Both the position numbers and the translations under genes were made by a program. Source: Lentzea xinjiangensis (GTDB taxonomy: Bacteria > Actinomycetota > Actinomycetes > Mycobacteriales > Pseudonocardiaceae). Taken from it: a stretch of 64,000 bases of DNA. Shown piece by piece: positions 17,094 through 26,427 of this stretch. The stretch spans positions 1 to 64,000 of the forward strand of contig NZ_FOFR01000007.1 of the NCBI RefSeq assembly GCF_900110955.1, read 5' to 3'. The first letter of the stretch is position 1. Each line of letters begins with the position of its first letter. The notes below the pieces were generated by a model. The model searched no databases. It was given only the letters and a program-made list of their open reading frames with translations, and was not told where the DNA came from.

Positions 17094-17765
17094 TCACTGC
17101 TGGGTCGGTACCGGGTGACCTTCGGACGCCTGCACGACGACGATGCCCTGACCCGACAGCGCGAGCTGGTAGGCCTCGCCCGAGCCGCGTCCGATGACGG
17201 CACCGAGCTTCGCCGTCTTGCGGATCGTGGACTGCAGCGAGGCGGACCACAGGACGGCCGACTGCATGTCGACGTACGTCGGCACGTCCACGTTCAGCAC
17301 GACCGGCGTGCCGTAAGCGGTGACGGCCAGCGCTCCGGTGCCCGTGAACGTGGTGTTGAACAGACCGCCGCTGAGCATCGACGCGCCTTCGGTGCGGTTG
17401 ATGTCCCACTGGAGCGTGCTGTCGAAGGCGAGGACGTTCTTGCCGTTCACGGTGACGCTCTCGTCCTCCAGGTACAGCACGAAGATCTCGTCCGCGTCCT
17501 GGGCGAGGAAGACGTCGCCGCTGCCCGACACCTTCATCAGCGACATGCCTTCACCGGTGAAGGCCTTCTTGAACAGCTTGCCGAGACCGCCGGCGCCCTC
17601 GTAGGCGAAGTCGACATCGCCCTGGTAGGCGACCATCGATCCCTGCTTCGCGAAGAAGAAACCGCCGCTGCCGGTGAGGTCCACCTTGAGCATGCGTTCG
17701 TTCTGCAGTTGGAAGCTTCCCGGCTCGACGGACCGCTCTTCGTGGTTGAACAGTGAGCTGCGCAT
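17094..17765 (-). CDS. AIM24 family protein
   Basis: A protein of 223 aa with the repeated beta-strand pattern of the AIM24/TRAP-like fold (LTGSGGFFFAKQGSMVAYQGDVDFAYEG, EGMSLMKVSGSGDVFLA, VNGKNVLAFDSTLQWDI, GGLFNTTFTGTGALAVTAYGTPVVL). The bacterial function is not established. ATG 17765 matches the family start near MRSSLFN; an upstream frame to 17879 is not family-like. Confidence 0.85.
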   Translation of the reverse strand: MRSSLFNHEERSVEPGSFQLQNERMLKVDLTGSGGFFFAKQGSMVAYQGDVDFAYEGAGGLGKLFKKAFTGEGMSLMKVSGSGDVFLAQDADEIFVLYLEDESVTVNGKNVLAFDSTLQWDINRTEGASMLSGGLFNTTFTGTGALAVTAYGTPVVLNVDVPTYVDMQSAVLWSASLQSTIRKTAKLGAVIGRGSGEAYQLALSGQGIVVVQASEGHPVPTQQ

Positions 17766-18165
17766 GCCCAGATGATGCAGGTGATCACGCGCTCGGACCT
17801 CACCGGGGTCGTCGTGGAGCCGGGGCGGCGTGCTCGTGGAGCGGTCCTCCGTGGTCTCGAAGAAGACCTTTGCGGACAACGCACTCGGCCTGATCCACTC
17901 CGCGGGTTGTCCGCACGGGAGGAGGTGCGGCGGGCCGGTGCGACCACGGGGGTGCGGGCACCGGGCTCGGGCCGCACCATCCGCACCGCTTGGTCGGACA
18001 GGGTGGATCCGGGAGGGTTCGCGACGGCCACCGGGAAGCGCACGATGCCGGGGAGCGCGGCCGGCCTGCCGGTGCTTCGGCTCGCGTCACCGACCCCGGG
18101 TCCGTGGCCGTCGCCGACGTGCACCCCCACCCCGGTGAGAACCGGTCGAGCCCGTCAGGAGCACC
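17766..18165. other. Intergenic stretch with no recognised gene
   Basis: These 400 bases lie between two minus-strand genes. Open frames exist on both strands but have no family-like sequence and no convincing ribosome site. It should hold the AIM24 promoter. Confidence 0.5.
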
Positions 18166-18744
18166 TCAGCGGATGCCCGTCCGGTTCTGCAGAGCCCCGA
18201 TCTTCGTCCCGTACAGGAAGAAGACCGCCATGAACACCTCGATGCGCTGGTGCGGCGTGAGCCCGTCGAGATCATTTCTGATCTCCGCGTCCTGGACGTC
18301 CACCTCGTCGGCGAGCCGCCGGTTGAACACCATCCGCGCAACGTCCTGGCTGCGTTCGTCGATGTCCGCGTGGAACAGCCGGCGCAGGTCGCAGTCGCGC
18401 GGCAGCGGGCGGTGCACGAGGTCGGCGGGGTAACGGGCGTTCATGACACGCGCCGCCGTGTTGAGCGTGTGGGCGACGAGCGCCGGTCCTTTGTCGAGGT
18501 GGTCAACCACCGCTACCAGCTCGTCGAGGGTCGCTACGTCCTCCTCGATCGTGACCGGGGTGTCGATGTCGAGGTCGAGGCGTTCCATCGCCATCGCGAC
18601 GTTCGCGAGCACCTGATCGGGATCGATGACTAATTGGTCGCCGAGATGAACGCTCGCGCGATGGTGGTGCGGGTCGAGCAACTCCTGCGTCTCGCGGCTG
18701 AGGTGCGGGTGCAGCAGGTCTTCGTGGTCGGTCGTCACGCACAT
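18166..18744 (-). CDS. Conserved-looking hypothetical protein
   Basis: About 192 aa if ATG 18744 is used; an upstream start at 18783 would add 13 residues. The sequence is acidic and helical with an HPH/HHH-rich N-terminal part (EDLLHPHLSRETQELLDPHHHRA) and a hydrophobic C-terminal helix (QRIEVFMAVFFLYGTKIGALQNR). Third-position GC bias and amino-acid content look coding. No family was recognised. The His clusters could bind metal, but no pattern is diagnostic. Confidence 0.6.
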   Translation of the reverse strand: MCVTTDHEDLLHPHLSRETQELLDPHHHRASVHLGDQLVIDPDQVLANVAMAMERLDLDIDTPVTIEEDVATLDELVAVVDHLDKGPALVAHTLNTAARVMNARYPADLVHRPLPRDCDLRRLFHADIDERSQDVARMVFNRRLADEVDVQDAEIRNDLDGLTPHQRIEVFMAVFFLYGTKIGALQNRTGIR

Positions 18745-18932
18745 GACGTGCCCACTTTCGGACGAGCACAATCGTCCGTTCACGAACGGATGCAGTGTGG
18801 TTGCCGAGCCGGGACGCGGGGTACCGCCGACCGATTGCGACGTCGATCATCTGTTCACCCGTTGCGCCACCTGGCACTACTCGCCGGCATCCCGCAATTC
18901 GGTGAGCGGGCCTTCCGCGGTCGCGGACGTAC

Positions 18933-18973
18933 CCAGGCCGGGCCCGCACGGTTGACGTGCGAACCCGGCCTGG
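18933..18973. terminator. Two-tier hairpin after the PL9 lyase gene
   Basis: CCAGGCCGGG (18933-18942) pairs perfectly with CCCGGCCTGG (18964-18973). Inside it CGCACG (18945-18950) pairs with CGTGCG (18956-18961). It lies 25 bases beyond the stop codon of the minus-strand PL9 gene and serves as its terminator. Confidence 0.8.
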
Positions 18974-18997
18974 TTCGGGTGGCGGCGGTGCGGTGGG

Positions 18998-20689
18998 TCA
19001 GAGCACGACGGGCTTGCCGCCGAGGGTGACGACGAGCTTGCCGTCGGCGGCGAACGACCAGCCGAGCGCTCCGGAGTACCCGGCGCACCGGGAACCGTTG
19101 GTGCCCGTCCAGAACTGGTTGGAGGCGTCGGCGTTCCCGACCGCCTTGTCGTTGCTGCCGCTGCCGCTGCGGCAGGAGGTGTTGGAGCGGAAGACCGAGC
19201 TGCCGGCGTCGAAGGAGAAGTTGCGCTCACCGTTGTCGACGCCGAGGTTGGTCGACACCGTCATGCCGCCGGGGTTGCGGTTGTAGGTGAAGCCGTGCTT
19301 GCCGTTGTCGTAGGCGATGGTGCGGCGGACGGTGTGGTTCACGGCGATGTCCTCACCGCCGAGCTTGAAGCCGTTGCGGTCGCCGTTGCCGGCCTGGCCG
19401 CCGTTGCTCAGCGTGCCGTTCTCGTACGCCAGCGAGTCCTCGATCGTGACGGCACCGATCGGGCCGGTGTCCGACTTGGTGTAGAGGTCCCAGCCGTCGT
19501 CGATGTTGTTGTGCGCCACCGCGTAGCGGAACACGTTGCCGGGGCCGGAGGTGAGCTTGGCGGCGAACCCGTCGGCGTCCTCCCCGTCGGAGTCGGCGTT
19601 GTCGTGCGACTCCGCGCTGAGGATGAGGTTGTCGGCCGGCCACTGGTCCTCCGGAGTGCTGGACAGCATCCGGGACAGTTGCAGGCCGGTGTCGCGGTTG
19701 TAGCGGGTGATCGTGCGCTCGAAGATGTTGTTGCTGCCGCCGACGAAGATGCCGTTGTCCCCGGCCCGTTCGACGACGATGCCGTGGATGTGCCAGTACG
19801 AGCCGTTCACGGCCAGGCCCCGGTTGGCCGGGTCTTCGGTCTGCGCCGAGAAGTTCAGCACCGGCTTCTCGCCCTGGTAGGCCGTCAGCTTCTTGCGGGC
19901 GGCGGCCGTGCCGCTGTTGGTGGGCGGGATCGTCACCGTCTGCGAGTGGTTGTACGTGCCACCACGCAGGAAGATCGTGCCGCCGGCCGCGACGCGGGTG
20001 AGGGCGGACGTCAGCGTGGTCGGGTCCGAGATCGTGCCGGAAGCGCCCTCACGACCGGTCGGTGACACGTACAGCGCGTCTGCCGGCGGCACGCTGGTGG
20101 TGGTGGTGGTGGTGGTGGTCGTCGTGGTGGTGGTCGTAGTGCTGGTCGGCCCGCCACCGACCGGTGCGAGGCTCCACTGCTTGGTCGCGGTGCCATCGCA
20201 GGAGTTCGTCTGTATCAACGCACCTGCTGTCGTGGCGTTGTCCTTGACGTTCATGCACTTGCCGCCGTTGGCGTTGACCAGGCGGTGGTTGCCGCCGCTC
20301 GCGGTGAGCGCCCAGACCTGGCTCGTGGCGCCGGTGCACGCCTCGAGCTGGACCGGCTTGCCCGCGCTGGTCGACGCGTCCCGCACGCCGGCGCACAGGC
20401 CGCCCGAGCTGATCCGGAACCCGCCGCTCACCTCGGTCAGCACCCACTCCTGACCGGCGCACGCCTGCTGCCGGAGCTGCGTGCCGCTCGACGGGCTCGC
20501 TCCCGCCTCGAGGCACTGCCCGCTGCCCGCGTTCTGCACCACGTACGTGCCCGCCGCGGCGGCCAGCGCGGCGGTCCCCGGCCAGGCCGCGAGCGCGGTG
20601 ACCAGCGCGACGACCGCGCCCGCCGACGCGATCCCGGCTCGGACGCGACGTTTTCTCGCCAGGCCGGCGGGCTGCTCCGGAATTCTCAT
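18998..20689 (-). CDS. Secreted PL9-type pectate lyase with ricin-type lectin (CBM13) domain
   Basis: A protein of 563 aa from ATG 20689, with GGAG upstream. A signal peptide (RRVRAGIASAGAVVALVTALAAW) leads to a beta-trefoil lectin (TYVVQNAGSGQCLEA to KQWSLAPVG, residues ~48-175). A poly-Thr linker of ~15 residues follows, then a right-handed beta-helix (ALYVSPTGREGASGTISDP onward). DGFAAKL, NNIDDGWDLYTK and GNGDRNGFKLGG are typical of PL9 lyases, where Asp residues bind Ca2+ and Lys acts as base. It cuts polygalacturonate by beta-elimination outside the cell and diverges from four PL1 lyases. Confidence 0.88.
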   Translation of the reverse strand: MRIPEQPAGLARKRRVRAGIASAGAVVALVTALAAWPGTAALAAAAGTYVVQNAGSGQCLEAGASPSSGTQLRQQACAGQEWVLTEVSGGFRISSGGLCAGVRDASTSAGKPVQLEACTGATSQVWALTASGGNHRLVNANGGKCMNVKDNATTAGALIQTNSCDGTATKQWSLAPVGGGPTSTTTTTTTTTTTTTTTSVPPADALYVSPTGREGASGTISDPTTLTSALTRVAAGGTIFLRGGTYNHSQTVTIPPTNSGTAAARKKLTAYQGEKPVLNFSAQTEDPANRGLAVNGSYWHIHGIVVERAGDNGIFVGGSNNIFERTITRYNRDTGLQLSRMLSSTPEDQWPADNLILSAESHDNADSDGEDADGFAAKLTSGPGNVFRYAVAHNNIDDGWDLYTKSDTGPIGAVTIEDSLAYENGTLSNGGQAGNGDRNGFKLGGEDIAVNHTVRRTIAYDNGKHGFTYNRNPGGMTVSTNLGVDNGERNFSFDAGSSVFRSNTSCRSGSGSNDKAVGNADASNQFWTGTNGSRCAGYSGALGWSFAADGKLVVTLGGKPVVL

Positions 20690-21116
20690 GAAGACTCCAC
20701 TTCGAACGCTGGGCGAGAAAGAGGCTCGACCGGGATGCGAGGCCATATTCTCGTCGGATGCTATGAGGTCCACCATGGCCGGTCAACGAGGAAATTCCGC
20801 GAACTCGGCGGCTGCTCGAAGTCGAACGAATCGAACACCCAGATCAGCGCCACTCGAATGGATCACCGAGCGCTTCGACGAATGTCGAGCTGGTCATACT
20901 CGTGAACAGGGCATTCGCCGACCTGGTCATGTCCGTGAACAACCGGTGGCTGTTCCGGCGATCGGCGTAGCTATTTTCCGGTTCACCACCGTGAATCTTC
21001 GCGACTTCTCCGCGATCGGCATTGCGGCATTCTCCGCTCCGGCGTTAACGTGCCGAAGAGCGCTCCAGATCGCGTCCACCCCTCTTTGACGCCGAGTAGA
21101 TCAACGGAGACCTGCT
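20690..21116. promoter_or_regulatory. Divergent pectinase control region with a duplicated element
   Basis: The 427 bases between the PL9 and first PL1 gene are richer in A/T than their surroundings and hold no credible gene. CTGGTCAT-N3-CGTGAACA occurs twice in the same orientation, at 20890-20908 and 20923-20941, exactly 33 bases apart (about three helical turns). This is a good candidate operator for whatever controls pectin use; no regulator gene lies next to it. Confidence 0.55.
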
Positions 21117-22502
21117 ATGCGCCTGAAAGCTCTGTTCTCCTGTGCCGGAATTCTGTGCGGCGCGGTGGTCGCCGTGTCGTCGTCCGCCGCGGTGGCCGCG
21201 CCGGTCCGGTACGAGGTGGAAGCCTCTCCCGGGGTCTGCTCCGGTGCGATCGAGTCCAACTGGTCCGGCTTCTCCGGCACCGGGTTCTGCAACGGCACGA
21301 ACTCCACGGGCGGCCATGCCCAGTTCACGGTCACCGCGGCGGAGGCGGGCACCGCGACGCTGGGCGTCCGGTTCGCCAACGGCACCACCACGGCCCGCCC
21401 GGCCGGTCTGGTGGTGAACGGGACGGCGGTGCGGACGTTGTCGTTCGAGGGCACCGGGGCGTGGTCGACGTGGGCGACCGAGACGACGACGGTCCCGGTG
21501 AACGCGGGCAGCAACACGATCCGGCTGAACCCGGCCACCGCCAACGGCCTGCCGAACGTCGACTTCCTCGACGTCGACGGCGGCGGCACCACGCCCGTGC
21601 CCCCCGGCGGTCTCGTCGGCTGGGCGGCGGAGGCCGGTGGCACGACCGGGGGTGCCGGCGGCACCACGGTCACCGTGAGCACCTTCGCCGACTTCCGCAC
21701 GCAGGCGCAGTCCGCGGAGGCCAAGACCATCCTGGTCAGCGGCATGCTCAGCGGCTCTGGCACCGTCGAGGTCGGCGCCGACAAGACGATCCGCGGCGTC
21801 GGCGCGAGCTCGGGCATCTCCGGGACCACGCTCAACATCGAGGACATGAAGCCCGCCAACGTGATCATCCAGAACATGAACATCCGCGGCGTGCGCGGCA
21901 ACGACGCCATCCAGATCGAGAACGCCAGCCACATCTGGATCGACCACAACACGATGTCCAGCACCATCGAGAACGACCCGGACTACTACGACGGCATGCT
22001 CGACATCACCCACGGCGCCGACTACATCACGGTGTCGTGGAACGTCGTCCGCAACCACTGGAAGACCTCGCTGGTCGGCCACTCCGACGGCAACGCGGGA
22101 GAGGATCGCGGCCACCTCCGGGTCACCTACCACCACAACTGGTTCGACCGCACCTTCGAACGCAGCCCGCGGGTGCGCTTCGGTGAGACCGTCCACGTCT
22201 TCAACAACTACTACACCAACATCAACAACAACACCGCCTCGTACGCCATCGCGTCGGTGATGGACGCCGGTCTCCTCGTCGAGGGCAACGTCTTCGAGAA
22301 CGTGCAGCAGGCGTGCTGGTCGAAGAGCGGCTACGCCGACTCCGATCCGGGCCGGCTGGTGGCCAGGGACAACTCGCTCACCAACTCCGGACCGTGCGAG
22401 GTCAACGGCACCGTGGCGGCCATCCCGTACCGCTACACCGCGGAGCCCTCCGGCGCCGTCAAGGCGTCCGTCACGGCCGGCGCGGGAGCGGGGAGGCTCT
22501 GA
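21117..22502 (+). CDS. Secreted PL1 pectate lyase with N-terminal CBM35/6-like module
   Basis: A protein of 461 aa. A signal peptide (MRLKALFSCAGILCGAVVAVSSSAAVAAP) is followed by a carbohydrate-binding module (YEVEASPGVCSGAIESNWSGFSGTGF to NVDFLDVDG, ~30-155) and the PL1 parallel beta-helix (GLVGWAAEAGGTTGG onward). HIWIDHN, ITVSWNVVRNHWKTSLVGHSD and VTYHHNWFDRTFERSPRVRFG carry the Ca-binding Asp residues and the catalytic Arg of the RSPRVRFG motif. It is the first gene of a four-lyase run and its stop overlaps the next start (TGATG). Confidence 0.92.
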   Translation: MRLKALFSCAGILCGAVVAVSSSAAVAAPVRYEVEASPGVCSGAIESNWSGFSGTGFCNGTNSTGGHAQFTVTAAEAGTATLGVRFANGTTTARPAGLVVNGTAVRTLSFEGTGAWSTWATETTTVPVNAGSNTIRLNPATANGLPNVDFLDVDGGGTTPVPPGGLVGWAAEAGGTTGGAGGTTVTVSTFADFRTQAQSAEAKTILVSGMLSGSGTVEVGADKTIRGVGASSGISGTTLNIEDMKPANVIIQNMNIRGVRGNDAIQIENASHIWIDHNTMSSTIENDPDYYDGMLDITHGADYITVSWNVVRNHWKTSLVGHSDGNAGEDRGHLRVTYHHNWFDRTFERSPRVRFGETVHVFNNYYTNINNNTASYAIASVMDAGLLVEGNVFENVQQACWSKSGYADSDPGRLVARDNSLTNSGPCEVNGTVAAIPYRYTAEPSGAVKASVTAGAGAGRL

Positions 22503-23518
22503 TGTGGACGAACGTGGCGAAGAAGGCGGGCGTGCCCGTGGCAGCGCTCTCCCTCGTCCTGGCCTGCGTCACGGTGACCACGCCGGCCGCGGCCGCGCCG
22601 GTCGCTGACGGCTTCGCGAGCGTCGACGCGCTGGGTCAGAACGGGACCACGGGCGGCGCCGGCGGCCCCGTGGTCACCCCGGCGACGGCGGCGCAGTTCC
22701 TCGAGCACATCCGGCGGCCGGGCCCGCTGGTGGTCCAGGTCCGCGGCACGATCACGCTGCCCACCGGCACCACGGACGGCATGCACGACGTCGCGTCCGA
22801 CAAGACCATCATCGGCATCGGACCGGACGCGCGGCTGGTCGGCGGCGGCCTGAACATCGGCGTGCCGGTCGACGACGACGTGACCTCACCGCCGCCCGGC
22901 GCCGTCCACAACGTGATCATCCGGAACATCCGCTTCTCCGGCGCCACCGACGACCTGATCAACGTGCAGATGTTCTCCCACCACATCTGGATCGACCACA
23001 ACGACTTCTCCGACGGCGACGACGGCGCGGTCGACATCAAACGCGGCTCGGACTTCATCACCGTGTCGTGGAACCGCTTCCACGACCACGACAAGACATC
23101 GCTGGTCGGGCACGACGACGACAACGGCGCACAGGACACCGGCAGGCTGCGGGTCACCTACCACCACAACTACTTCGATGCCTCGGACCAGCGCAATCCC
23201 AGGGTCCGCTTCGGCTCGCCGGTGCACGTCTACAACAACTACTACCGGGACAACAGCTACGGCATCGCCTCGACGATGGACGCGGGCGTCGTCCTGGAGG
23301 GCAACTACTTCTTCAGCGTGAACAACCCGGCCCGCGTCGACTTCAGCGGCGAGCTGGGCCGCCTGGTGGCGCGGGACAACATCCTCGTGGACTGCAACCA
23401 CGAGATCGAGACCCGCGGCACCGTGGCCGAACCGCGCACCTACTACGCCTACACCACCCACCGGGCCGCCGAGGTCCCGACCGTCGTGCCCGCGGGCGCG
23501 GGCGTCGGCAAGATCTGA
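22502..23518 (+). CDS. Secreted PL1 pectate lyase
   Basis: A protein of 338 aa, catalytic domain only. A Sec-type signal peptide (VAKKAGVPVAALSLVLACVTVTTPAAAAP) precedes DGFASVDALGQNGTTGGAGGPVV, the usual start of Streptomyces-type PL1 domains. HHIWIDHNDFSDGDDGAVDIKRGSD and QRNPRVRFGSPVHVYNNYY give the Ca-binding and catalytic Arg sites. Its start overlaps the preceding stop by one base, so translation is coupled. It differs from its neighbours in lacking a binding module. Confidence 0.92.
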   Translation: MWTNVAKKAGVPVAALSLVLACVTVTTPAAAAPVADGFASVDALGQNGTTGGAGGPVVTPATAAQFLEHIRRPGPLVVQVRGTITLPTGTTDGMHDVASDKTIIGIGPDARLVGGGLNIGVPVDDDVTSPPPGAVHNVIIRNIRFSGATDDLINVQMFSHHIWIDHNDFSDGDDGAVDIKRGSDFITVSWNRFHDHDKTSLVGHDDDNGAQDTGRLRVTYHHNYFDASDQRNPRVRFGSPVHVYNNYYRDNSYGIASTMDAGVVLEGNYFFSVNNPARVDFSGELGRLVARDNILVDCNHEIETRGTVAEPRTYYAYTTHRAAEVPTVVPAGAGVGKI

Positions 23519-23529
23519 AGGAGTCCGCG

Positions 23530-24495
23530 ATGACCGACAACTCCCGGATCACCCGGCGCACGCTGCTCGCGGGCACGGCGGGTGTCCTCGTCGCGGGGCA
23601 CCTCGCCACCCCGGCCGGGGCCGCCACCGGCCCCGACGGGTTCGCCGCGGTGACCGCGCTGGGCCGGAGCGGAACCACGGGGGGTGCGGGCGGCGCGGTC
23701 GTCACCGCCACCACCTCCGAGCAGTTCCTCGACTACATCGACACCGTCGGTGCGTTGATCATCCAGGTGTCCGGCACGATCACCATCTCCAGCAAGCAGG
23801 GCGTGCGCCCGGACAAGACCGTCGTCGGTCTCGGCACCTCCGCGGTGATCGACGGGGGAGGGCTGGACTTCTACCGCTCGCACAACGTGATCGTGCGGAA
23901 CCTGCGCTTCACCAACGCCGAGGACGACGCCGTCAACATCGGTCAGAACTCCCACCACATCTGGGTCGACCACAACGAGTTCTCGGGTGCCGTCGACGGT
24001 TCGGTCGACATCGTGCGCGGCGCCGAGTACGTCACCGTGTCCTGGAACTGGTTCCGCGGCAGCGACAAGTCGATGCTGATCGGGCACTCCGACGGCGCGT
24101 CGAGCACCGACAAGGGGCGCCTCAAGGTCAGCATCCACCACAACTTCTTCGACGGCTCGCGGCAGCGGCACCCGCGTGTGCGGTTCGGCGAGCCCGTGCA
24201 CGTCTACAACAACTACTTCCGCGCCAACGAACTGTACGGCGTCGCGTCCACCATGGACGCGGGAGTCGTGGTGGAGGGCAACTACTTCGAGAACGTGCCG
24301 CACCCCGTCCTCGTCGGCTACGCCGACAGCGGCCCCGGTCGCGTCGTGCAGCGCGACAACATCTTCATCGGCTCCGGTGCCCCGCAGACCGCGGGCAGCG
24401 TCCAGGAACCACGCACCTACTACTCCTACGCCCTGGACAACCCGGCCGACGTGCCACGCATCGTCCGCGCGGGCGCCGGCGTCGGCAAGATCTGA
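23530..24495 (+). CDS. PL1 pectate lyase with Tat signal
   Basis: A protein of 321 aa. The N-terminus has a twin-arginine signal (SRITRRTLLAGTAGVLVAGHL), unlike the Sec signals of its neighbours, so this paralogue may be exported folded. The PL1 domain shows HHIWVDHNEFSGAVDGSVDIVRG and QRHPRVRFGEPVHVYNNYF, with the catalytic Arg present. It starts 11 bases after the previous stop, with AAGGAG for ribosome binding, and is part of the same transcript. Confidence 0.92.
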   Translation: MTDNSRITRRTLLAGTAGVLVAGHLATPAGAATGPDGFAAVTALGRSGTTGGAGGAVVTATTSEQFLDYIDTVGALIIQVSGTITISSKQGVRPDKTVVGLGTSAVIDGGGLDFYRSHNVIVRNLRFTNAEDDAVNIGQNSHHIWVDHNEFSGAVDGSVDIVRGAEYVTVSWNWFRGSDKSMLIGHSDGASSTDKGRLKVSIHHNFFDGSRQRHPRVRFGEPVHVYNNYFRANELYGVASTMDAGVVVEGNYFENVPHPVLVGYADSGPGRVVQRDNIFIGSGAPQTAGSVQEPRTYYSYALDNPADVPRIVRAGAGVGKI

Positions 24496-24505
24496 GGGGG
24501 AGCTC

Positions 24506-26092
24506 ATGCGCCACAAGATCAGGCTCGCCGCCGCGGCGAGCGGTGTCGTGCTGTCGGCGGCTCTGGCCGCGTTCCCGGCGGCCTCGGCGGCGACGCTGCT
24601 GGCCGACGACTTCGGGGACGGCGACTCCAGCGGCTGGAGCACGAACGGCGGCACCTGGACGGTCACGTCGGGTGCCTTCCAGCAGGCGGCCACGAGCGCG
24701 GACGCCAAGGCGCTGACGGGTCCGGGCTGGACGGACCAGGCGGTGCAGGCACGGGTGCGGCCGAGTGCGTTCAACGGTGCCAACCGGCACGCGGCCGTGC
24801 TCGCCAGAGCCCAGAGCACCGGCAACTACTACTACCTGGCGGTGACCAACTCCGGCTCGGTCGTGCTGGGCAAACGGGCAGGAGGTGGCTTCACCCCGCT
24901 CGCCTCCGCACCCGCCACCGTGCCCACCGGCAGTTGGGCGACCCTGCGGCTGGAGGCGTTCGGTACGACGCTGCGGGGCTTCCTCGACAACGTGGAGGTC
25001 GTCACCGCGACCGACGGCACCTTCGGCAGCGGCCGGGCGGGAGTGTCCACCCACTACGCCGGAGCCGCCTTCGACGACGTGCTGGTGACGGACACCCCCG
25101 GCGCCGGAGCACCGCCGACCACGACCACCCCGACCACGACCACCCCGCAGACACCCGGCACCTGCGCCACCACCGGCTCGCCCACCGGGTTCGCCTCCGT
25201 CACCGCCTGGGGTCAGAACGGCACGACCGGTGGAGCGGGTGGCCCGGTGATCGAGGCCGACACCGCGAACGAGGTGCTGGCGGCCATCGGCCAAGCGGGG
25301 CCGCTGACAGTCTGCGTGCGCGGCATGATCGCGTTGCCCGCCGGCATGCACGACGTGGCTTCGGACAAGACCATCGTCGGCATCGGCGCGAACTCCGGCT
25401 TCACCGGCGGCGGCCTGAACATCGGCCTTCCGGTCGACAACGCCGTCACCGCGCCACCGGCGAACGCCGTGCACAACGTCATCATTCGCAACCTGGTGTT
25501 CCGCGACTGGTCCGACGACGCGATCAACGTGCAGATGTTCTCCCACCACGTGTGGATCGACCACAACGACCTGTCGAGCGGCTACGACGGTGCCATCGAC
25601 ATCAAACGCGGCTCCAGCTACATCACCGTCTCCTGGAACCACACCCACCACCACACCAAGAACATGCTGCTGGGCCACGACGACAAGAACGGCGCCCAGG
25701 ACATCGGCCGGTTGAAGGTGACCTACCACCACAACTGGTTCGACCGGACACCCCAGCGCAATCCGAGGGTGCGCTTCGGGGAACCGGTGCACCTGTTCAA
25801 CAACTACTACTTCCGCAACAGCGATGTGGGCGTCGCGTGCCAGGCGAACTCGGGCTGCGTGGTGGAGGGCAACCACTTCGAGAACGTCGAGGAGCCGGTG
25901 AGCAACCACTACGCCGGGCCGGCGGGCCGGTGCGTCGCGCGGAACAACGTCTTCACCGGGGAGTCCGGGCAGCCCGACTGCAGCGGGGCGGTGGAGGAAC
26001 CGCGCACCTACTACGACTACGTGCTCGACGACCCCGGCACGGTGAAGGCGGCGGTCATGGCGGGAGCGGGGGTGGGCAAGATCCGCTCGTGA
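24506..26092 (+). CDS. Secreted PL1 pectate lyase with N-terminal concanavalin-like module
   Basis: A protein of 528 aa from ATG 24506, with GGGGGAG upstream. A signal peptide (residues 1-28) leads to a LamG/concanavalin-like beta-sandwich of ~170 residues (LLADDFGDGDSSGWSTNGGTW to AAFDDVLVTD). A Pro/Thr linker joins the PL1 domain (PTGFASVTAWGQNGTTGG onward) with HHVWIDHNDLSSGYDGAIDIKRG and QRNPRVRFGEPVHLFNNYY. Paired cysteines in VACQANSGC, AGRC and PDC suggest disulfides absent from the two preceding paralogues. It is the last gene of the lyase run. Confidence 0.92.
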   Translation: MRHKIRLAAAASGVVLSAALAAFPAASAATLLADDFGDGDSSGWSTNGGTWTVTSGAFQQAATSADAKALTGPGWTDQAVQARVRPSAFNGANRHAAVLARAQSTGNYYYLAVTNSGSVVLGKRAGGGFTPLASAPATVPTGSWATLRLEAFGTTLRGFLDNVEVVTATDGTFGSGRAGVSTHYAGAAFDDVLVTDTPGAGAPPTTTTPTTTTPQTPGTCATTGSPTGFASVTAWGQNGTTGGAGGPVIEADTANEVLAAIGQAGPLTVCVRGMIALPAGMHDVASDKTIVGIGANSGFTGGGLNIGLPVDNAVTAPPANAVHNVIIRNLVFRDWSDDAINVQMFSHHVWIDHNDLSSGYDGAIDIKRGSSYITVSWNHTHHHTKNMLLGHDDKNGAQDIGRLKVTYHHNWFDRTPQRNPRVRFGEPVHLFNNYYFRNSDVGVACQANSGCVVEGNHFENVEEPVSNHYAGPAGRCVARNNVFTGESGQPDCSGAVEEPRTYYDYVLDDPGTVKAAVMAGAGVGKIRS

Positions 26093-26427
26093 CCCGGATC
26101 CCCCCGGCGGGACGGCGAAGCCGACCAACGATCCGATCTCCCGTGTAAGTTGACTCAATACCTTCAGTGTTGACTAAAATGATGCCCGGGTGGTAGTCGG
26201 CGATCATCGTCGGCATCAGTTCCCTGCGAAAGCACCGGACACGGTGCGGCGGAAGGGATGAGGACGCCGGCGGTGATCGCGGGCGTCCTCGTGGTGCCGG
26301 CACCACTTGGTCGTCGCTCGACGTGCATCCAGCAGCGGCACTTCGAGGTCCTGCTGCGCCAGGTCTGCGAGCCGGCCACGTCACCGGTGCCTGACCGCAC
26401 CTGAGGGGTTCACGCCGCCGCGGCGGC
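26093..26427. other. Structured intergenic region
   Basis: No clear gene is seen. GTTGACT appears twice 20 bases apart (26149 and 26169) in an A/T-rich patch. GAGGACGCC (26261-26269) pairs with GGCGTCCTC (26283-26291), and immediately after it lies a perfect 16-base palindrome, GTGGTGCCGGCACCAC (26292-26307). The hairpins could end the lyase transcript or the convergent esterase gene. A 47-codon frame from about 26260 lacks recognisable features. Confidence 0.45.

Noticed and set aside
20098-20150. GGT/GTC-rich simple repeat in the PL9 gene as a microsatellite of note
   Set aside because: It encodes the poly-Thr linker between lectin and lyase domains, which is common in secreted actinomycete enzymes.
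21117-26092. The repeated lyase sequences as a mobile or amplified repeat
   Set aside because: The similarity is at the protein-family level with distinct accessory domains; no transposase, terminal repeats or recent identical copies are visible.
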